A stretch of DNA of 64,000 bases from the NCBI RefSeq assembly GCF_013415845.1, contig NZ_CP058907.1, positions 930,001-994,000 on the forward strand, given 5' to 3'. Position numbers and translations under genes: made by a program. Within the stretch, counting starts at the first letter, position 1; each line of letters begins with the position of its first letter. The DNA is from Rhodopseudomonas palustris (GTDB lineage Bacteria; Pseudomonadota; Alphaproteobacteria; Rhizobiales; Xanthobacteraceae). Under the pieces are notes generated by a model, which saw nothing but the letters and a program-made list of their open reading frames with translations, had not been told where the DNA came from and searched no databases. Shown in pieces: positions 35,524 to 48,972 of the stretch.

Positions 35524-35796
35524 TCAGCCGCGCCGACGCGGCCGGTCGGCTTTCATCCGCCGGAAGCGGACACCGGAGCCGTCCGGCAGGCGGGTCGCGA
35601 TATAGCCGGCGGCGAGGCAGGCTTCGCGCTGCGGCATCTGCTCGTCCGGCGCATAGGTCGAATCCCACCACGCCGCCCGCTGCGCCGCGCGCGGCAGGTC
35701 GAAGCCGAGCATCTCCTCGATGGCGGCAATGCTGAGCACCAGCTCCGGGACGGTCTGCTGCGCCAGATACTCTCGTAGTGGTTCGTAGGACTTCAT
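35524..35796 (-). CDS. Small protein resembling DUF7662, unknown function
   Basis: A 90-residue ORF. The pattern YEPLREYLAQQ...ELVLSIAAIEEMLGFDLPRAAQRAAWWDS (an EIE/LG/LP/WW signature) resembles the small DUF7662 domain found in many bacteria. The rest is a short Arg-rich tail (VRFRRMKADRPRRRG). It could bind nucleic acid, but no evidence is available. It stands alone between the importer operon and the diguanylate cyclase gene. Confidence 0.65.
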   Translation of the reverse strand: MKSYEPLREYLAQQTVPELVLSIAAIEEMLGFDLPRAAQRAAWWDSTYAPDEQMPQREACLAAGYIATRLPDGSGVRFRRMKADRPRRRG

Positions 35797-35963
35797 CGGG
35801 CGCCGTCGTTGGTCAAAAGGAGCGGGTGGATGGTCGTCTAGGGAACGCCAAGTGCATTCTCTGGCCGAGTCCAGCGTTCTGGGGTGAAACAGCGTGTTAA
35901 CCCCGCATTACGTCAATAACGCAACTTAAGCGCTCTGCAAGACATTGCGTGGAACCTGGAACG

Positions 35964-37472
35964 ATGGACACGCACGGTCTCTTCAACAAGATCAGCAAGG
36001 AGCTCCACCGCCGGCGCCGGATGTCGGCGCGGGTGATGGTGGCGTTCTCGCTGGTCACCGTGCTTGGGTTTTCCGCGGTGTGCGGCAGCGTGCTGCTCGA
36101 CATGCGGCGCGGCGCCGAAGAGCTGGCGCGGCAGACGCTCGAAAATCTCGCCGCCTCGATGGACGCCGACATCAACCGCAATGTCGAACTCTACGACGCC
36201 TCGCTGCGTGCGGTGGCGTCCAATCTGGTGCTGCCCGAACTCAGTCAGGTCGACGCCAAGCTGGCGCGGCTGATCCTGTTCGATCACCCGGTCACCGGTC
36301 CGCATTTCGGAGCGATCCGGGTTTATGACGAGCACGGCAATCTCACCGGCGATTCCGCTCTGACCAACCCGCAGAAAGAAAACCGCGCGAGCGAGCCGTT
36401 CTTCACGGTGCAGCGCGACGAGCCGTATGTCGGGCTGTATATCAGCAAACCGCAGCAGGTCGACGGCCACTACTCGGTAATCCTCAGTCGCCGTGTCACT
36501 GGCTCCGACGGCCGGTTTCTCGGCGTCGTCGCCGGCTCGATCAAGTTCGATTATTTCCAGGACCTGTTCAAGCGGCTGCGGTTGCGTCCGCAGGACATGA
36601 TCGCGGTGATCGCGCACGACGGCACCCTGATCGTCCGCACCCCGTTCGAGCCGGAGCTGATCGGCAAGAACATGCTGGTCACCTCGGGCGTGCAGAAGAT
36701 GTTCGGTCGCCGAAACGGCTGGTTCGCCGGCACTGGGACGCTGGACGGCGTCGAGCGGATGTTTGTCTGGAGCGACAGCACCAAGCCGCTGGTGGTGCTG
36801 GTCGCGAAGTCGTGGAACGACATCTACGCGATGTGGCGCAAGGAGGCGACCTGGATCGGCATCGTGCTGCTGGCGTTGGCCGCTTTCGTCGCTGCCGTCA
36901 CGGTGTTCTTCATCCGCGAGATCGAGCGCCGTGCCGCAGCCGAGCGCCGGCTCGAGGAGCTCGCCACCACTGATCCGCTGACCGGGCTCACCAATCGTCG
37001 CAAGTTCGACGCGGCGATCGACACCGAATGGCGCCGCGCCATCCGGCAGAACACGCCGATCGCGCTCCTGATGATCGATGCCGATCACTTCAAGGCTTAC
37101 AACGACAGTTTTGGCCATCAGGCGGGCGACCAGATGCTGGTCGGCATCGCGGTGTGCATTGCCGACACTGTGCACCGCGCCGGCGATTGCGTCGCCCGGT
37201 TCGGCGGCGAGGAGTTCGCCGTGCTGCTGCCGGGCCTCACCGCGCCGGCCGCCGAAGCCATCGCCGAGACCATCCGGCGCAAAGTCGAGGAATGGTCGGA
37301 TATCGAGGGCGGCGTCACCGTGTCGATCGGCGTCGCCAGCACCACGCCGATCGCCGCGCATCAATGGTACGATCTGGTCGAAGCCGCCGACCGCGCGCTG
37401 TATGCGGCCAAGGAACTCGGCCGCAACCGCTGCGTCGTCGCCGTGCGCGGCGAGGTCACGCTGGTGGCGTAA
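35964..37472 (+). CDS. Membrane-bound diguanylate cyclase with periplasmic sensor domain
   Basis: Synthesises cyclic di-GMP from two GTP. The 502-residue protein has a transmembrane helix at about 24-46, a periplasmic PDC/Cache-like domain (to about 290), a second helix (about 297-317), a short linker and a GGDEF domain. The active-site loop is GGEEF (414-418), preceded five residues earlier by the inhibitory site RAGD (405-408), so product inhibition is expected. The ATG at 35964 has GGA upstream; a GTG five codons earlier is possible. No EAL domain is fused and no partner phosphodiesterase lies nearby. Confidence 0.95.
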   Translation: MDTHGLFNKISKELHRRRRMSARVMVAFSLVTVLGFSAVCGSVLLDMRRGAEELARQTLENLAASMDADINRNVELYDASLRAVASNLVLPELSQVDAKLARLILFDHPVTGPHFGAIRVYDEHGNLTGDSALTNPQKENRASEPFFTVQRDEPYVGLYISKPQQVDGHYSVILSRRVTGSDGRFLGVVAGSIKFDYFQDLFKRLRLRPQDMIAVIAHDGTLIVRTPFEPELIGKNMLVTSGVQKMFGRRNGWFAGTGTLDGVERMFVWSDSTKPLVVLVAKSWNDIYAMWRKEATWIGIVLLALAAFVAAVTVFFIREIERRAAAERRLEELATTDPLTGLTNRRKFDAAIDTEWRRAIRQNTPIALLMIDADHFKAYNDSFGHQAGDQMLVGIAVCIADTVHRAGDCVARFGGEEFAVLLPGLTAPAAEAIAETIRRKVEEWSDIEGGVTVSIGVASTTPIAAHQWYDLVEAADRALYAAKELGRNRCVVAVRGEVTLVA

Positions 37473-37502
37473 CCTCTGCCGCTGCGTTCCGGCTGAGCGT
37501 GA

Positions 37503-38378
37503 TCACTTCTCCAGATAACGCTTCATGTCTTCGATCAGGCCGGCGCGCAGGTCGTCGCGCTGCATCGCGAACGCGATGTTGGCGCGCAGGAAGCCGGCCT
37601 TCGAACCGCAGTCGTGACGCTCGCCTTCGAACTCCACGCCGTAGAATTTCTGCGTCTTCGACAGCCCGATCATCGCGTCGGTGAGCTGGATCTCGCCGCC
37701 GGCGCCGCGCTCCTGCGTCGCCAGGATCTGGAAGATTTCCGGCTGCAGGATGTAGCGCCCGGAAATCGACAGGTTCGAGGGCGCCGTGCCGGGCGCCGGC
37801 TTCTCCACCATGCCGTCGATCTCGAACATCTTGCCATCGCGCTTGCCGACGCCGCAGATGCCGTATTGATGGGTCTTGTCGGCCGGCACTTCCTCCACCG
37901 CGATGACGTTGGCTTTGTCACCGAGCTTCTCGGCGGCCTGGATCATCTGCTTCAGGCAGCCCGGAGTATTGAGCACCAGTTCGTCCGGCAGCACCACCGC
38001 GAACGGCTCGTTGCCGACGATGTCGCGGGCGCACCACACCGCGTGGCCGAGGCCGTGCGGCGCCTGCTGGCGGGTGAAGCTCATCGCGCCGGCCTCCGGC
38101 TGGTCGCGCGCCAGGATTTCCATCTCGCTCTTCTTGTTGCGCTTCTCCAGCGTGACATCGAGCTCGAACTGGCGGTCGAAGTGATCCTCGATCATGCCCT
38201 TGTTGCGTCCCGTGACGAACACGAAGTGCTCGATGCCGGCTTCCCGCGCTTCATCGACGACGTACTGGATCAGCGGTCGATCGACGATGGTCAGCATCTC
38301 CTTCGGCATCGCCTTGGTGGCGGGGAGAACGCGGGTGCCGAGGCCGGCGACCGGGAAGACGGCTTTGCGGATTTTCAT
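37503..38378 (-). CDS. galU: UTP-glucose-1-phosphate uridylyltransferase
   Basis: Makes UDP-glucose from UTP and glucose 1-phosphate for exopolysaccharide, glycolipid and LPS synthesis; cytoplasmic. The 291-residue product has the nucleotide-binding N-terminus VAGLGTRVLPATKAMPKEML, then VTGRNKGMIEDHFD, FAVVLPDEL (metal-binding aspartate) and VEKPAPGTAPSNL. The ATG at 38378 gives the canonical MKIRKAVFPVAG start; the extension to 38438 is spurious. It stands alone between the convergent diguanylate cyclase and the lipase-like gene upstream. Together with kdsD it serves envelope sugar supply. Confidence 0.96.
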   Translation of the reverse strand: MKIRKAVFPVAGLGTRVLPATKAMPKEMLTIVDRPLIQYVVDEAREAGIEHFVFVTGRNKGMIEDHFDRQFELDVTLEKRNKKSEMEILARDQPEAGAMSFTRQQAPHGLGHAVWCARDIVGNEPFAVVLPDELVLNTPGCLKQMIQAAEKLGDKANVIAVEEVPADKTHQYGICGVGKRDGKMFEIDGMVEKPAPGTAPSNLSISGRYILQPEIFQILATQERGAGGEIQLTDAMIGLSKTQKFYGVEFEGERHDCGSKAGFLRANIAFAMQRDDLRAGLIEDMKRYLEK

Positions 38379-38501
38379 GGTCTGGAGATCTTTCGAGAGG
38401 GACGGAAAGGCGAAACCGGACGGTCTTGCAGCCTGCAACCAAGGCGGATGTGTGAAGTTCCGAAACGCGGCGCGAAGCCTCGCCGGAGACAGAATGTCAC
38501 A

Positions 38502-39446
38502 TCAGAAAAGCGGCGTCCCCGGTACGAAAGCATCGAACGCCGCCCAGAATTGCTGGCGGTAGCGATCCTGCTCCTGGAGGATTTCGTGCTTGGCGCCGGG
38601 GATCACCAGATGCGAGCCGGCCCGCAAATGATAAGCGAACTCTTCGATCGCCGGCGTCGACACCACGCCGTCCATACCAGCCGCGATCATCAGGATCGGC
38701 TGCCGGATCTGCGACGGATAGTTGGTCGCCTTGAAGGCGTGCATGGCGCGGAAAGCGGTGTCGGCCCATGCGACGGTCGGCGAGGCGAGGCCCAGGGTCG
38801 GATCTTCGGCGACGATCGCGGCGTTGCGGGCGTAGCGCACCGGATCCGAGGTCAGCTTGTTTCCGACGAACGGCTCGGTGTTGGCGAGCACGTCGTTGCC
38901 GCCGGGAACGTAACGGCCGCCTTGGCCGGCCAGCCGCATCGCCCGCAGCAATAGCCTGATCGGCAGCGCGGTGGTGTTGCCGGCAAGGTCGATCATCGGG
39001 GCCGACAGCACCATGCGGTCGAACCAGCGCTTGCCGGAGCGGGCGATCCGCAGCATCACCGCCCCGCCCATCGAATGCGCCAGCGCGAAATGCGGCGGCG
39101 GGCAGTCCGGCAGCACGACTTCACGCACGAAGGTTTCGACGTCGACCTCGAAGTCGGCGAAGTTGCGCACATAGCCCTTGCGATAGTCGCGCAGCCGGCG
39201 CTCGGAATGGCCCTGGCCGCGCCAGTCGAGCGCCGCGACTGCAAAGCCGCGATCGCGCAGATCGCGCACCGTCTCGAAGTACTTCTCGATCTGTTCGGTG
39301 CGCCCGGTGAAGACGCATACGGTGCCTTTGCGGTGCCCCGGCGGCTCCCATCGCGCAAACCGCAGCTGGACGCCATCGGGCGTCTTGATGAAGCCGGAGA
39401 CGGCGTCTTCGGGCACCGGATTGGCAGGAGTCGAGACGAGCGTCAT
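38502..39446 (-). CDS. Alpha/beta hydrolase, lysophospholipase L2 (PldB)-like
   Basis: A 314-residue serine hydrolase. The nucleophile elbow is AHSMGG, the oxyanion region lies in VCVFTGRTEQIEKYFETVRDL and ALDWRGQGHSER, and the catalytic histidine is in GAKHEILQE near the C-terminus, with an aspartate in AAGMDGVVST. The pattern fits the monoacylglycerol lipase/PldB (Hydrolase_4) group. No signal peptide is visible from the ATG at 39446; the longer frame from 39548 would add a region inside the divergent heat-shock promoter and is rejected. The substrate is probably a monoacylglycerol or lysophospholipid. Confidence 0.9.
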   Translation of the reverse strand: MTLVSTPANPVPEDAVSGFIKTPDGVQLRFARWEPPGHRKGTVCVFTGRTEQIEKYFETVRDLRDRGFAVAALDWRGQGHSERRLRDYRKGYVRNFADFEVDVETFVREVVLPDCPPPHFALAHSMGGAVMLRIARSGKRWFDRMVLSAPMIDLAGNTTALPIRLLLRAMRLAGQGGRYVPGGNDVLANTEPFVGNKLTSDPVRYARNAAIVAEDPTLGLASPTVAWADTAFRAMHAFKATNYPSQIRQPILMIAAGMDGVVSTPAIEEFAYHLRAGSHLVIPGAKHEILQEQDRYRQQFWAAFDAFVPGTPLF

Positions 39447-39522
39447 GGACCGAGTCCGGAGGGGAGAAAATGCCTGGAAAATCTGGATGAAAGCGGCGGG
39501 CGCGAACAGCTTCGGGCCCCCT

Positions 39523-39550
39523 CTTGAACCCCGAAACACCCCTCCCATAT
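39523..39550 (+). promoter_or_regulatory. RpoH (sigma-32) type promoter of hsp20
   Basis: CTTGAA (39523-39528) and CCCATAT (39544-39550), 15 bases apart, match the heat-shock sigma consensus CTTGAAA-N11-16-CCCCATNT. Transcription would start near 39557, giving a leader of about 110 bases. Confidence 0.75.
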
Positions 39551-39553
39551 CAT

Positions 39554-39660
39554 CTTGGTGCAGGCCACACCAAGGGGTCAGGAACTGACTTCACCGGCTG
39601 CACGGACAAGGCCCGGCCCGATGGCGGGCGGGTCATCACATAGTCGCTTCTAGGAGGACT
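39554..39660 (+). promoter_or_regulatory. Candidate ROSE-type RNA thermometer in the hsp20 leader
   Basis: Three consecutive hairpins are seen: CTTGGTG/CACCAAG (39554-39574), GTCAG/GAA/CTGAC (39577-39589) and GCCCG/CGGGC (39611-39629). After them comes TCGCT just upstream of the ribosome-binding site AGGAGG (39652-39657). A UYGCU motif facing the Shine-Dalgarno in the last hairpin is the signature of ROSE elements, which keep small heat-shock mRNAs silent at low temperature in rhizobia and relatives. The match is by eye. Confidence 0.6.
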
Positions 39661-39666
39661 TTGACC

Positions 39667-40143
39667 ATGCGTAGCTTCGATCTCACCCCGTTCTATCGTT
39701 CGACCATCGGCTTTGACCGGCTGTTCAATCTGCTCGACCAGACCGCTGCGGATGCGGCCGCGCCCGGCTATCCGCCCTACAATATCGAGCGGACCGGCGA
39801 GAATGCGTATCGCATCACCGTTGCGGTCGCCGGGTTCTCTCCGTCCGAGCTGTCGATCGTCAGCAAGGAGAACACGCTGACCATCAAGGGCGAGAAGACC
39901 GCTGAAGAGGCCGCCAAGGCTGAAGTGCTGTATCGCGGCATCGCAGCGCGCGCCTTCGAGCGGGCCTTCCAGCTCGCCGACTATGTCACGGTGAAAAACG
40001 CCAGCCTCGAAAACGGTCTGCTGCACGTCGACCTCGTGCGCGAAATTCCCGAGGCGAAAAAGCCGCGCAGCATTCCGATCAGCATCAATGCTCAGGCGGG
40101 CCCGCAAGTGGTCACCGACAACACCGAGAAGGCGGCCGCGTAA
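39667..40143 (+). CDS. Small heat-shock protein Hsp20 (IbpA-like)
   Basis: ATP-independent holdase chaperone, 158 residues. The N-terminus (MRSFDLTPFYRSTIGFDRLFNLLDQ) is that of class A rhizobial small heat-shock proteins, followed by the alpha-crystallin domain (about 38-135: PPYNIERTGENAYRITVAVAGFSPSELSI, KGEK, VLYRGIAARAFERAFQLADYV) and a short tail with the IPI-type motif (RSIPISI). The ATG at 39667 is preferred to a TTG at 39661 because AGGAGG lies nine bases upstream. Expression is predicted to be heat-induced by an RpoH promoter and a ROSE-like leader. A terminator follows. Confidence 0.95.
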   Translation: MRSFDLTPFYRSTIGFDRLFNLLDQTAADAAAPGYPPYNIERTGENAYRITVAVAGFSPSELSIVSKENTLTIKGEKTAEEAAKAEVLYRGIAARAFERAFQLADYVTVKNASLENGLLHVDLVREIPEAKKPRSIPISINAQAGPQVVTDNTEKAAA

Positions 40144-40196
40144 CGCGCCGCCCGCTCGCGAACTTTCTTTCGCCGCATAGACCCCTAGCCAAGCAG

Positions 40197-40226
40197 GCGC
40201 CCCGGGCAACCGGGGCGCTTTGCTAT
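40197..40226 (+). terminator. Rho-independent terminator of hsp20
   Basis: GCGCCCCGG/GCAA/CCGGGGCGC, a perfect 9-bp stem with a GNRA-type loop, then TTTGCTATT. It lies 53 bases after the stop codon. Confidence 0.85.
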
Positions 40227-40284
40227 TGGGAAGATCATTGCGGACTGGCGACAGCGCAGTTCGCCCGCAAAGCGGAGCCGTTGG

Positions 40285-41061
40285 TTACTCCAGTCCCTGC
40301 ACCGGCGGCATCGCTTCGGTCGGGCGGATGGTGGCGGAGGAGGGCTTGGCCCGCACCGGCGAAGGTCCCGCGGCCGACGGCATCGCGGTCGGGCTCTGTA
40401 CCGCCGCGGTGTCCTGTTTGGTGTTGTTGCCGGTATCCTGCTTGGCCTGATCGAGCGCCGGCTTGGAGCCATCCTTGGCTGCGGCCTCACCCGCGGAGTT
40501 GGCCGCCTTATCCCCTGCCGGATGCTGCGGCGCCGGCCGCGGCAGGGGAGTGGCGGCATTGCGATTGGCGACCCGCCCCACCGGCTTCGGCGGCCGTGGC
40601 GGATTGGGCTCGGCAAACCGGGGCAGGCCCTGGATCCGGCCGTAGCTCGCGACCGTGACTTCTTCCATGCGGTCGCCCATCTGCCAGGCAGGCATGAACC
40701 GGACCAGCCGGCCGGTGCGGCCGTCGATCACCAGGCGGCCGTCGTCGCCGTCCGGATTGATCGCCGCCATGGTGTAGACCGCCCCGCGTTGGCGCGGATA
40801 GCCGAGCGGCGAAAAGCCCTCGGCCCGGGCCGCGCGGGTGACCTCGTCCGGCGACAGCACCTCCAGGACCTCGGCGAGCGGCGCCGGGCGGCGCAGATCC
40901 CGCCGCGGCGAAGGCGGCATCGCCGCATACGAGCCCTGAAGGTCCGATACTCTGGTGACGGGCGGCCGCGCGGCTCCGCCGGCCGGCAGCGGATCGGCCA
41001 TCGCTGTGGTCGCGGCGGTCGCCGCAAGACCCGCCGACATTACCCATCCCTTGAATTTCAT
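40285..41061 (-). CDS. Secreted hypothetical protein with proline-rich tail
   Basis: A 258-residue protein with a signal peptide (MKFKGWVMSAGLAATAATTAMAD, cleavage near 22). A compact central part (about 60-135) includes LAEVLEVLSPDEVTRAARAEGFSPLGYPRQRGAVYTMAAINPDGDDGRLVIDGRTGRLVRF interrupted by loops. The VIDGRTGRLV stretch resembles PepSY-like or related periplasmic folds in which a residue pair precedes a variable linker. The rest is Pro/Ala-rich and probably unstructured. No firm family assignment is possible. It is divergent from gltB across a 460-base intergenic region. Confidence 0.75.
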   Translation of the reverse strand: MKFKGWVMSAGLAATAATTAMADPLPAGGAARPPVTRVSDLQGSYAAMPPSPRRDLRRPAPLAEVLEVLSPDEVTRAARAEGFSPLGYPRQRGAVYTMAAINPDGDDGRLVIDGRTGRLVRFMPAWQMGDRMEEVTVASYGRIQGLPRFAEPNPPRPPKPVGRVANRNAATPLPRPAPQHPAGDKAANSAGEAAAKDGSKPALDQAKQDTGNNTKQDTAAVQSPTAMPSAAGPSPVRAKPSSATIRPTEAMPPVQGLE

Positions 41062-41520
41062 AGCTCATGCTCCCTGCAGCGCTCGCCCCGTTCTGGTGCG
41101 GAGCGGGAGGCTCGCGGGGGAATTTGGCCTGGGGTTGGCCCAAACGCGGCGCATTTGGCGTGAATCCGCGGCAGCCGCGGCCGCACTGCAGTAGCGAAAG
41201 CAATCCAGGACCGGGCGGGACGACCATCGAATGGGGGACGTGGGCGCGCTTGTGTGCTAGACAAAAATTTGGCAAAGTCGTGCTAGGACAGCATCGCTGT
41301 CTCATTTACGGTGGTAGCCCGGCACGGGGTTTGCAGCGTCACGCGAGGCGATTGACGTCGCGCGCGGCACCTGATTGTCCGTTGGGCGATATGGACACCG
41401 GGGTCTGAATACGCAAATCGTGGCTCGCGGAGCGCGAGCGGTGGCCCGGAGGGTGCCGCGAGCGTTCGAAGTGCGCCGATGCTGGATAGTGTATCCCCTC
41501 CCGGGATGAAGAGGACGAAG
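41062..41520. other. Intergenic region upstream of gltB
   Basis: No gene is seen. It should hold the gltB promoter; an AT-rich patch (ACAAAAATTTGGC) lies near 41261-41273. A CCGCGGCAGCCGCGG double palindrome lies at about 41168-41182. A sigma-54-like GG/GC pair was examined and rejected. Confidence 0.35.
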
Positions 41521-46248
<4,728 letters not shown>

Positions 46249-46342
46249 GCCCTCGTCACAAAACGGTCCGCCCCCTGAGATGCCGGTGTTACCAGCCGGC
46301 CTCGCAGGGTGAGCGCCGCGGGGACAGCAACAGCAGAACAAG

Positions 46343-46388
46343 CCATCCTTCGAGGCTCGCCGAGCGGGCTCGCACTTCAGGATGACGA
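46343..46388. repeat. Dispersed repeat between gltB and gltD
   Basis: CCATCCTTCGAGGCTCGCC ... CTTCAGGATGACGA resembles the right part of a repeat at 48878-48938 in reverse orientation. It lies in the 171-base spacer of the GOGAT operon. Confidence 0.65.
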
Positions 46389-46419
46389 CGAGATAAGAAA
46401 TTAGAGGCGTCAGAGTTCG

Positions 46420-47874
46420 ATGGGCAAGGTCACGGGGTTTCTGGAAATCGAGCGGCACGATCGCGTTTATGCGCCGGTCACCGATCGGGTGAAGAACTAC
46501 AACGAGTTCGTGGTTCCGCTCAGCGAGAAAGACCTGCGCGACCAGGCCGCCCGCTGCATGAACTGCGGCATCCCGTATTGCCACGGCACCGGTTCGGCGC
46601 AGCCGGGCGCGACGGGCTGCCCGGTCAACAACCAAATCCCCGACTGGAACGACCTGGTTTACAACGGCTATTGGCAGGAGGCCGCGCGCACCCTGCACTC
46701 GACCAACAACTTTCCGGAATTCACCGGCCGGATCTGCCCGGCGCCGTGCGAAGCGTCGTGCACGCTGAACATCGACGACAACCCGGTCACCATCAAGACG
46801 ATCGAATGCGCGATCGTCGACACCGCGTTCGACAACGGCTGGGTCACGCCGGAGATTGCGGCGGTCAAGACTGGCCAGAGCGTCGCGGTCGTCGGCGCCG
46901 GCCCGGCGGGCCTCGCCTGCGCCCAGCAATTGGCGCGCGCCGGCCACGACGTCCACGTCTATGAGAAGTTCGCCAAGGCCGGCGGCCTGCTCCGCTACGG
47001 CATCCCGGACTTCAAGATGGAGAAGACTCTGATCGACCGCCGCGTCGCTCAGATGGAAGCCGAAGGCGTCACCTTCCACTACGGCGCGCCGGTCGGCGGC
47101 AGCGCTCCTGGCGCAGTCGATCCGGCCGAGCTGCTCAAGCAGTACGACGCCGTCGCGCTGACCGGCGGTGCCGAAGCGCCGCGCGATCTGCCGATCCCGG
47201 GCCGTGAGCTCGGCGGCATCCATTTCGCGATGGACTTCCTCACCCAGCAGAACCGCCGGGTCTCCGGCGAAGCCGTGAACGGCACCGACATTCTCGCCGC
47301 CGGCAAGAATGTGGTGGTGATCGGCGGCGGCGACACCGGTTCGGACTGCATCGGCACCTCGATCCGTCAGGGCGCCAAGTCGGTGACCCAGATCGAAATC
47401 ATGCCGGCGCCGCCGGAGCGTGAGAACAAGGCGCTGACCTGGCCGAACTGGCCGATGAAGATGCGCACCTCGTCGAGCCAGGCCGAAGGCGCCGCGCGCG
47501 AATTCGCCGTGATGACGCAGTCGTTCGAAGGCGAGGGTGGTGTCGTCAAGAAGCTGAACTGCGTCCGCGTCGACGCCAAGTTCCAACCGATCCCCGGCAC
47601 CGAATTCGTGCTCGAAGCCGACCTCGTGCTGCTGGCGATGGGCTTCGTCTCGCCGGTCAAGGAAGGCCTCCTCACCCAGCTCGGCGTCGCGCTCGACCCT
47701 CGCGGCAACGTCGCCGCCGACCTGTCGCACTTCACCACGTCGGTCGACAAGGTGTTCGCCGCCGGCGACATGCGCCGCGGCCAGTCGCTGGTGGTCTGGG
47801 CGATCCGCGAAGGCCGCCTCTGCGCCCAGGCGATCGACCGGTTTTTGATGGGCTCGACCACGCTGCCGCGGTAA
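46420..47874 (+). CDS. gltD: Glutamate synthase (NADPH) small subunit
   Basis: FAD-containing, NADPH-oxidising subunit of GOGAT, 484 residues. The N-terminal part binds two iron-sulfur clusters (cysteines in [23 protein letters not shown] and [11 protein letters not shown]). FAD binding starts at [18 protein letters not shown], with [19 protein letters not shown], and the NADPH site is [16 protein letters not shown] second GxxP/G-type FAD motif, [18 protein letters not shown], closes the protein. It is 171 bases after gltB in the same direction; the spacer holds a dispersed repeat. The start at 46420 gives the normal [12 protein letters not shown]. Confidence 0.98.
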   Translation: MGKVTGFLEIERHDRVYAPVTDRVKNYNEFVVPLSEKDLRDQAARCMNCGIPYCHGTGSAQPGATGCPVNNQIPDWNDLVYNGYWQEAARTLHSTNNFPEFTGRICPAPCEASCTLNIDDNPVTIKTIECAIVDTAFDNGWVTPEIAAVKTGQSVAVVGAGPAGLACAQQLARAGHDVHVYEKFAKAGGLLRYGIPDFKMEKTLIDRRVAQMEAEGVTFHYGAPVGGSAPGAVDPAELLKQYDAVALTGGAEAPRDLPIPGRELGGIHFAMDFLTQQNRRVSGEAVNGTDILAAGKNVVVIGGGDTGSDCIGTSIRQGAKSVTQIEIMPAPPERENKALTWPNWPMKMRTSSSQAEGAAREFAVMTQSFEGEGGVVKKLNCVRVDAKFQPIPGTEFVLEADLVLLAMGFVSPVKEGLLTQLGVALDPRGNVAADLSHFTTSVDKVFAAGDMRRGQSLVVWAIREGRLCAQAIDRFLMGSTTLPR

Positions 47875-47900
47875 GGGGCGACGGGGGCCACACCCCAAGC

Positions 47901-48001
47901 GTCATGCGCGGGCTCGACCCGCGCATCCATCGCGCGCATTAGCGCGATCGACATTACTTAAGCGAAGATCGATCGATTGCCGGGTCAAGCCCGGCAATGA
48001 C
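47901..48001. repeat. Composite dispersed palindrome downstream of gltD
   Basis: GTCAT ... ATGAC ends enclose two hairpins, ATGCGCGGG/CTCGA/CCCGCGCAT (47904-47926) and TTGCCGGG/TCAAG/CCCGGCAA (47977-47997). The first hairpin recurs at 48815-48837. The 323-base spacer between gltD and the DUF559 gene holds nothing else that I can identify. Confidence 0.75.
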
Positions 48002-48197
48002 GGTGGGGTTGCAACGAGCTGCCGCCCAGCCGCAGCTCCTGCCTTCACGCTACGCTCCATGGAAGGTGAGCAGGCCGCCGCCGAGCCGGCAGCGGCTGGC
48101 GCACGGAACGCGCGAATCTTACCCATTTACTACCCGTCCTGGTTGACGAAGCAGCCACGCGGATCGAAGCTCTTGCAGCCGAGCGAGAGGATCAGCC

Positions 48198-48602
48198 GTG
48201 GCCAGTGCCACCGCACGTGGACTTCGCAAGCGTCTCACACCCCAGGAAAGGCGGCTGTGGGTTGGGCTGCGCGGGCTTAAGCCGCGCGGCTATCACTTCC
48301 GGCGGAAGGCGCCGATCGGTTGCTATGTGGTCGACTTCGTCTGCTTGTCCGCCAGGCTGATCATCGAAGCCGATGGCGATCAGCACGCCATGCCGGCGTA
48401 TTTCACCGCTGATCGGCAGCGCGGTGTTGTCCTACGCCGTCAAGGCTTCCGTGTGCTGCATTTTTGGGATTCCGACATCGATCGATACTTCGACGGTGTG
48501 ATGCAGACCGTGCTCGATGCGCTGGCGACTCCGGCCATTCGACCTCACGTGCCGCGAACCGGTCCCCCCATCCATGAAGGAGCGGGAGAGCGTGGCGGGT
48601 GA
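48198..48602 (+). CDS. DUF559 endonuclease-like protein
   Basis: A 134-residue ORF with a GTG start (AGAGGA six bases upstream). It carries the DUF559 pattern: KRLTPQERRLWVGLRG, APIGCYVVDFVC (39-50), LIIEADGDQH (54-63) and DRQRGVVLRRQGFRVLHFWDSDI (72-94), corresponding to a Vsr-like PD-(D/E)XK fold with likely catalytic D46, E57 and Q62. The family is widespread, often near mobile DNA, and its function is poorly known. The last 25 residues (PHVPRTGPPIHEGAGERGG) look like read-through into repeat sequence and may not be ancestral. It marks the start of the accessory region. Confidence 0.8.
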   Translation: MASATARGLRKRLTPQERRLWVGLRGLKPRGYHFRRKAPIGCYVVDFVCLSARLIIEADGDQHAMPAYFTADRQRGVVLRRQGFRVLHFWDSDIDRYFDGVMQTVLDALATPAIRPHVPRTGPPIHEGAGERGG

Positions 48603-48654
48603 TGGGTGACGTCTGGCGTTGACGTCGAGTTGTGACCTCAGCCCACCCCGAGTC

Positions 48655-48690
48655 ATTCCGGGCGCGACCGTAAGGTCGCGAACCCGGAAT
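48655..48690. repeat. Nested palindrome (CATTCCGG family)
   Basis: ATTCCGGG ... CCCGGAAT outside and CGCGACC/GTAA/GGTCGCG inside. A longer relative lies at 51984-52089. Confidence 0.75.
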
Positions 48691-48711
48691 CTCTTTGCTA
48701 TCAGCAGCGCT

Positions 48712-48791
48712 GTAGGATGGGTTGAGCGCAGCGAAACCCATCACCGCCTCGCCGCGCAGCGTTGGGTTTCGCGTTGCTCAACCCATCCTAC
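48712..48791. repeat. 80-base element with 16-bp perfect terminal inverted repeats
   Basis: GTAGGATGGGTTGAGC (48712-48727) is exactly complementary to 48776-48791. The body is GC-rich. A truncated relative is at 48973-49000. It looks like a non-autonomous palindromic unit; no target duplication was noticed. Confidence 0.8.
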
Positions 48792-48810
48792 AGACGGTCA
48801 CTCACACAGG

Positions 48811-48845
48811 CGTCATGCGCGGGCTCGACCCGCGCATCCATCGCG
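48811..48845. repeat. Second copy of the GCGCGGG hairpin repeat
   Basis: CGTCATGCGCGGG/CTCGA/CCCGCGCAT followed by CCATCGCGCGC, identical in its first 30 bases to the element beginning at 47901. Confidence 0.8.
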
Positions 48846-48877
48846 CGCGTAACGCGCAACCAATACCAAGAGCACGG

Positions 48878-48938
48878 CCTCATCCTGAGGAGCCGCGGCG
48901 AAGCTCGAAGAGCGTAGCCGGGGCGTCTCGAAGGATGG
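48878..48938. repeat. Dispersed repeat (CCTCATCCTGAGGAGC family)
   Basis: CCTCATCCTGAGGAGC at the left and CGTCTCGAAGGATGG at the right; a related shorter segment lies between gltB and gltD (46343-46388). Confidence 0.65.
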
Positions 48939-48972
48939 ATTGCCAGGTCAAGCGAGGCAATAACGCAGTCTT

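Noticed and set aside
39446..39548. N-terminal extension of the lipase-like hydrolase
   Set aside because: It would place coding sequence inside the heat-shock promoter of hsp20 and adds no family-like residues.
41271..41283. Sigma-54-like GG/GC pair upstream of gltB
   Set aside because: The spacing between GG and GC is nine, not ten, and the flanking consensus is poor.
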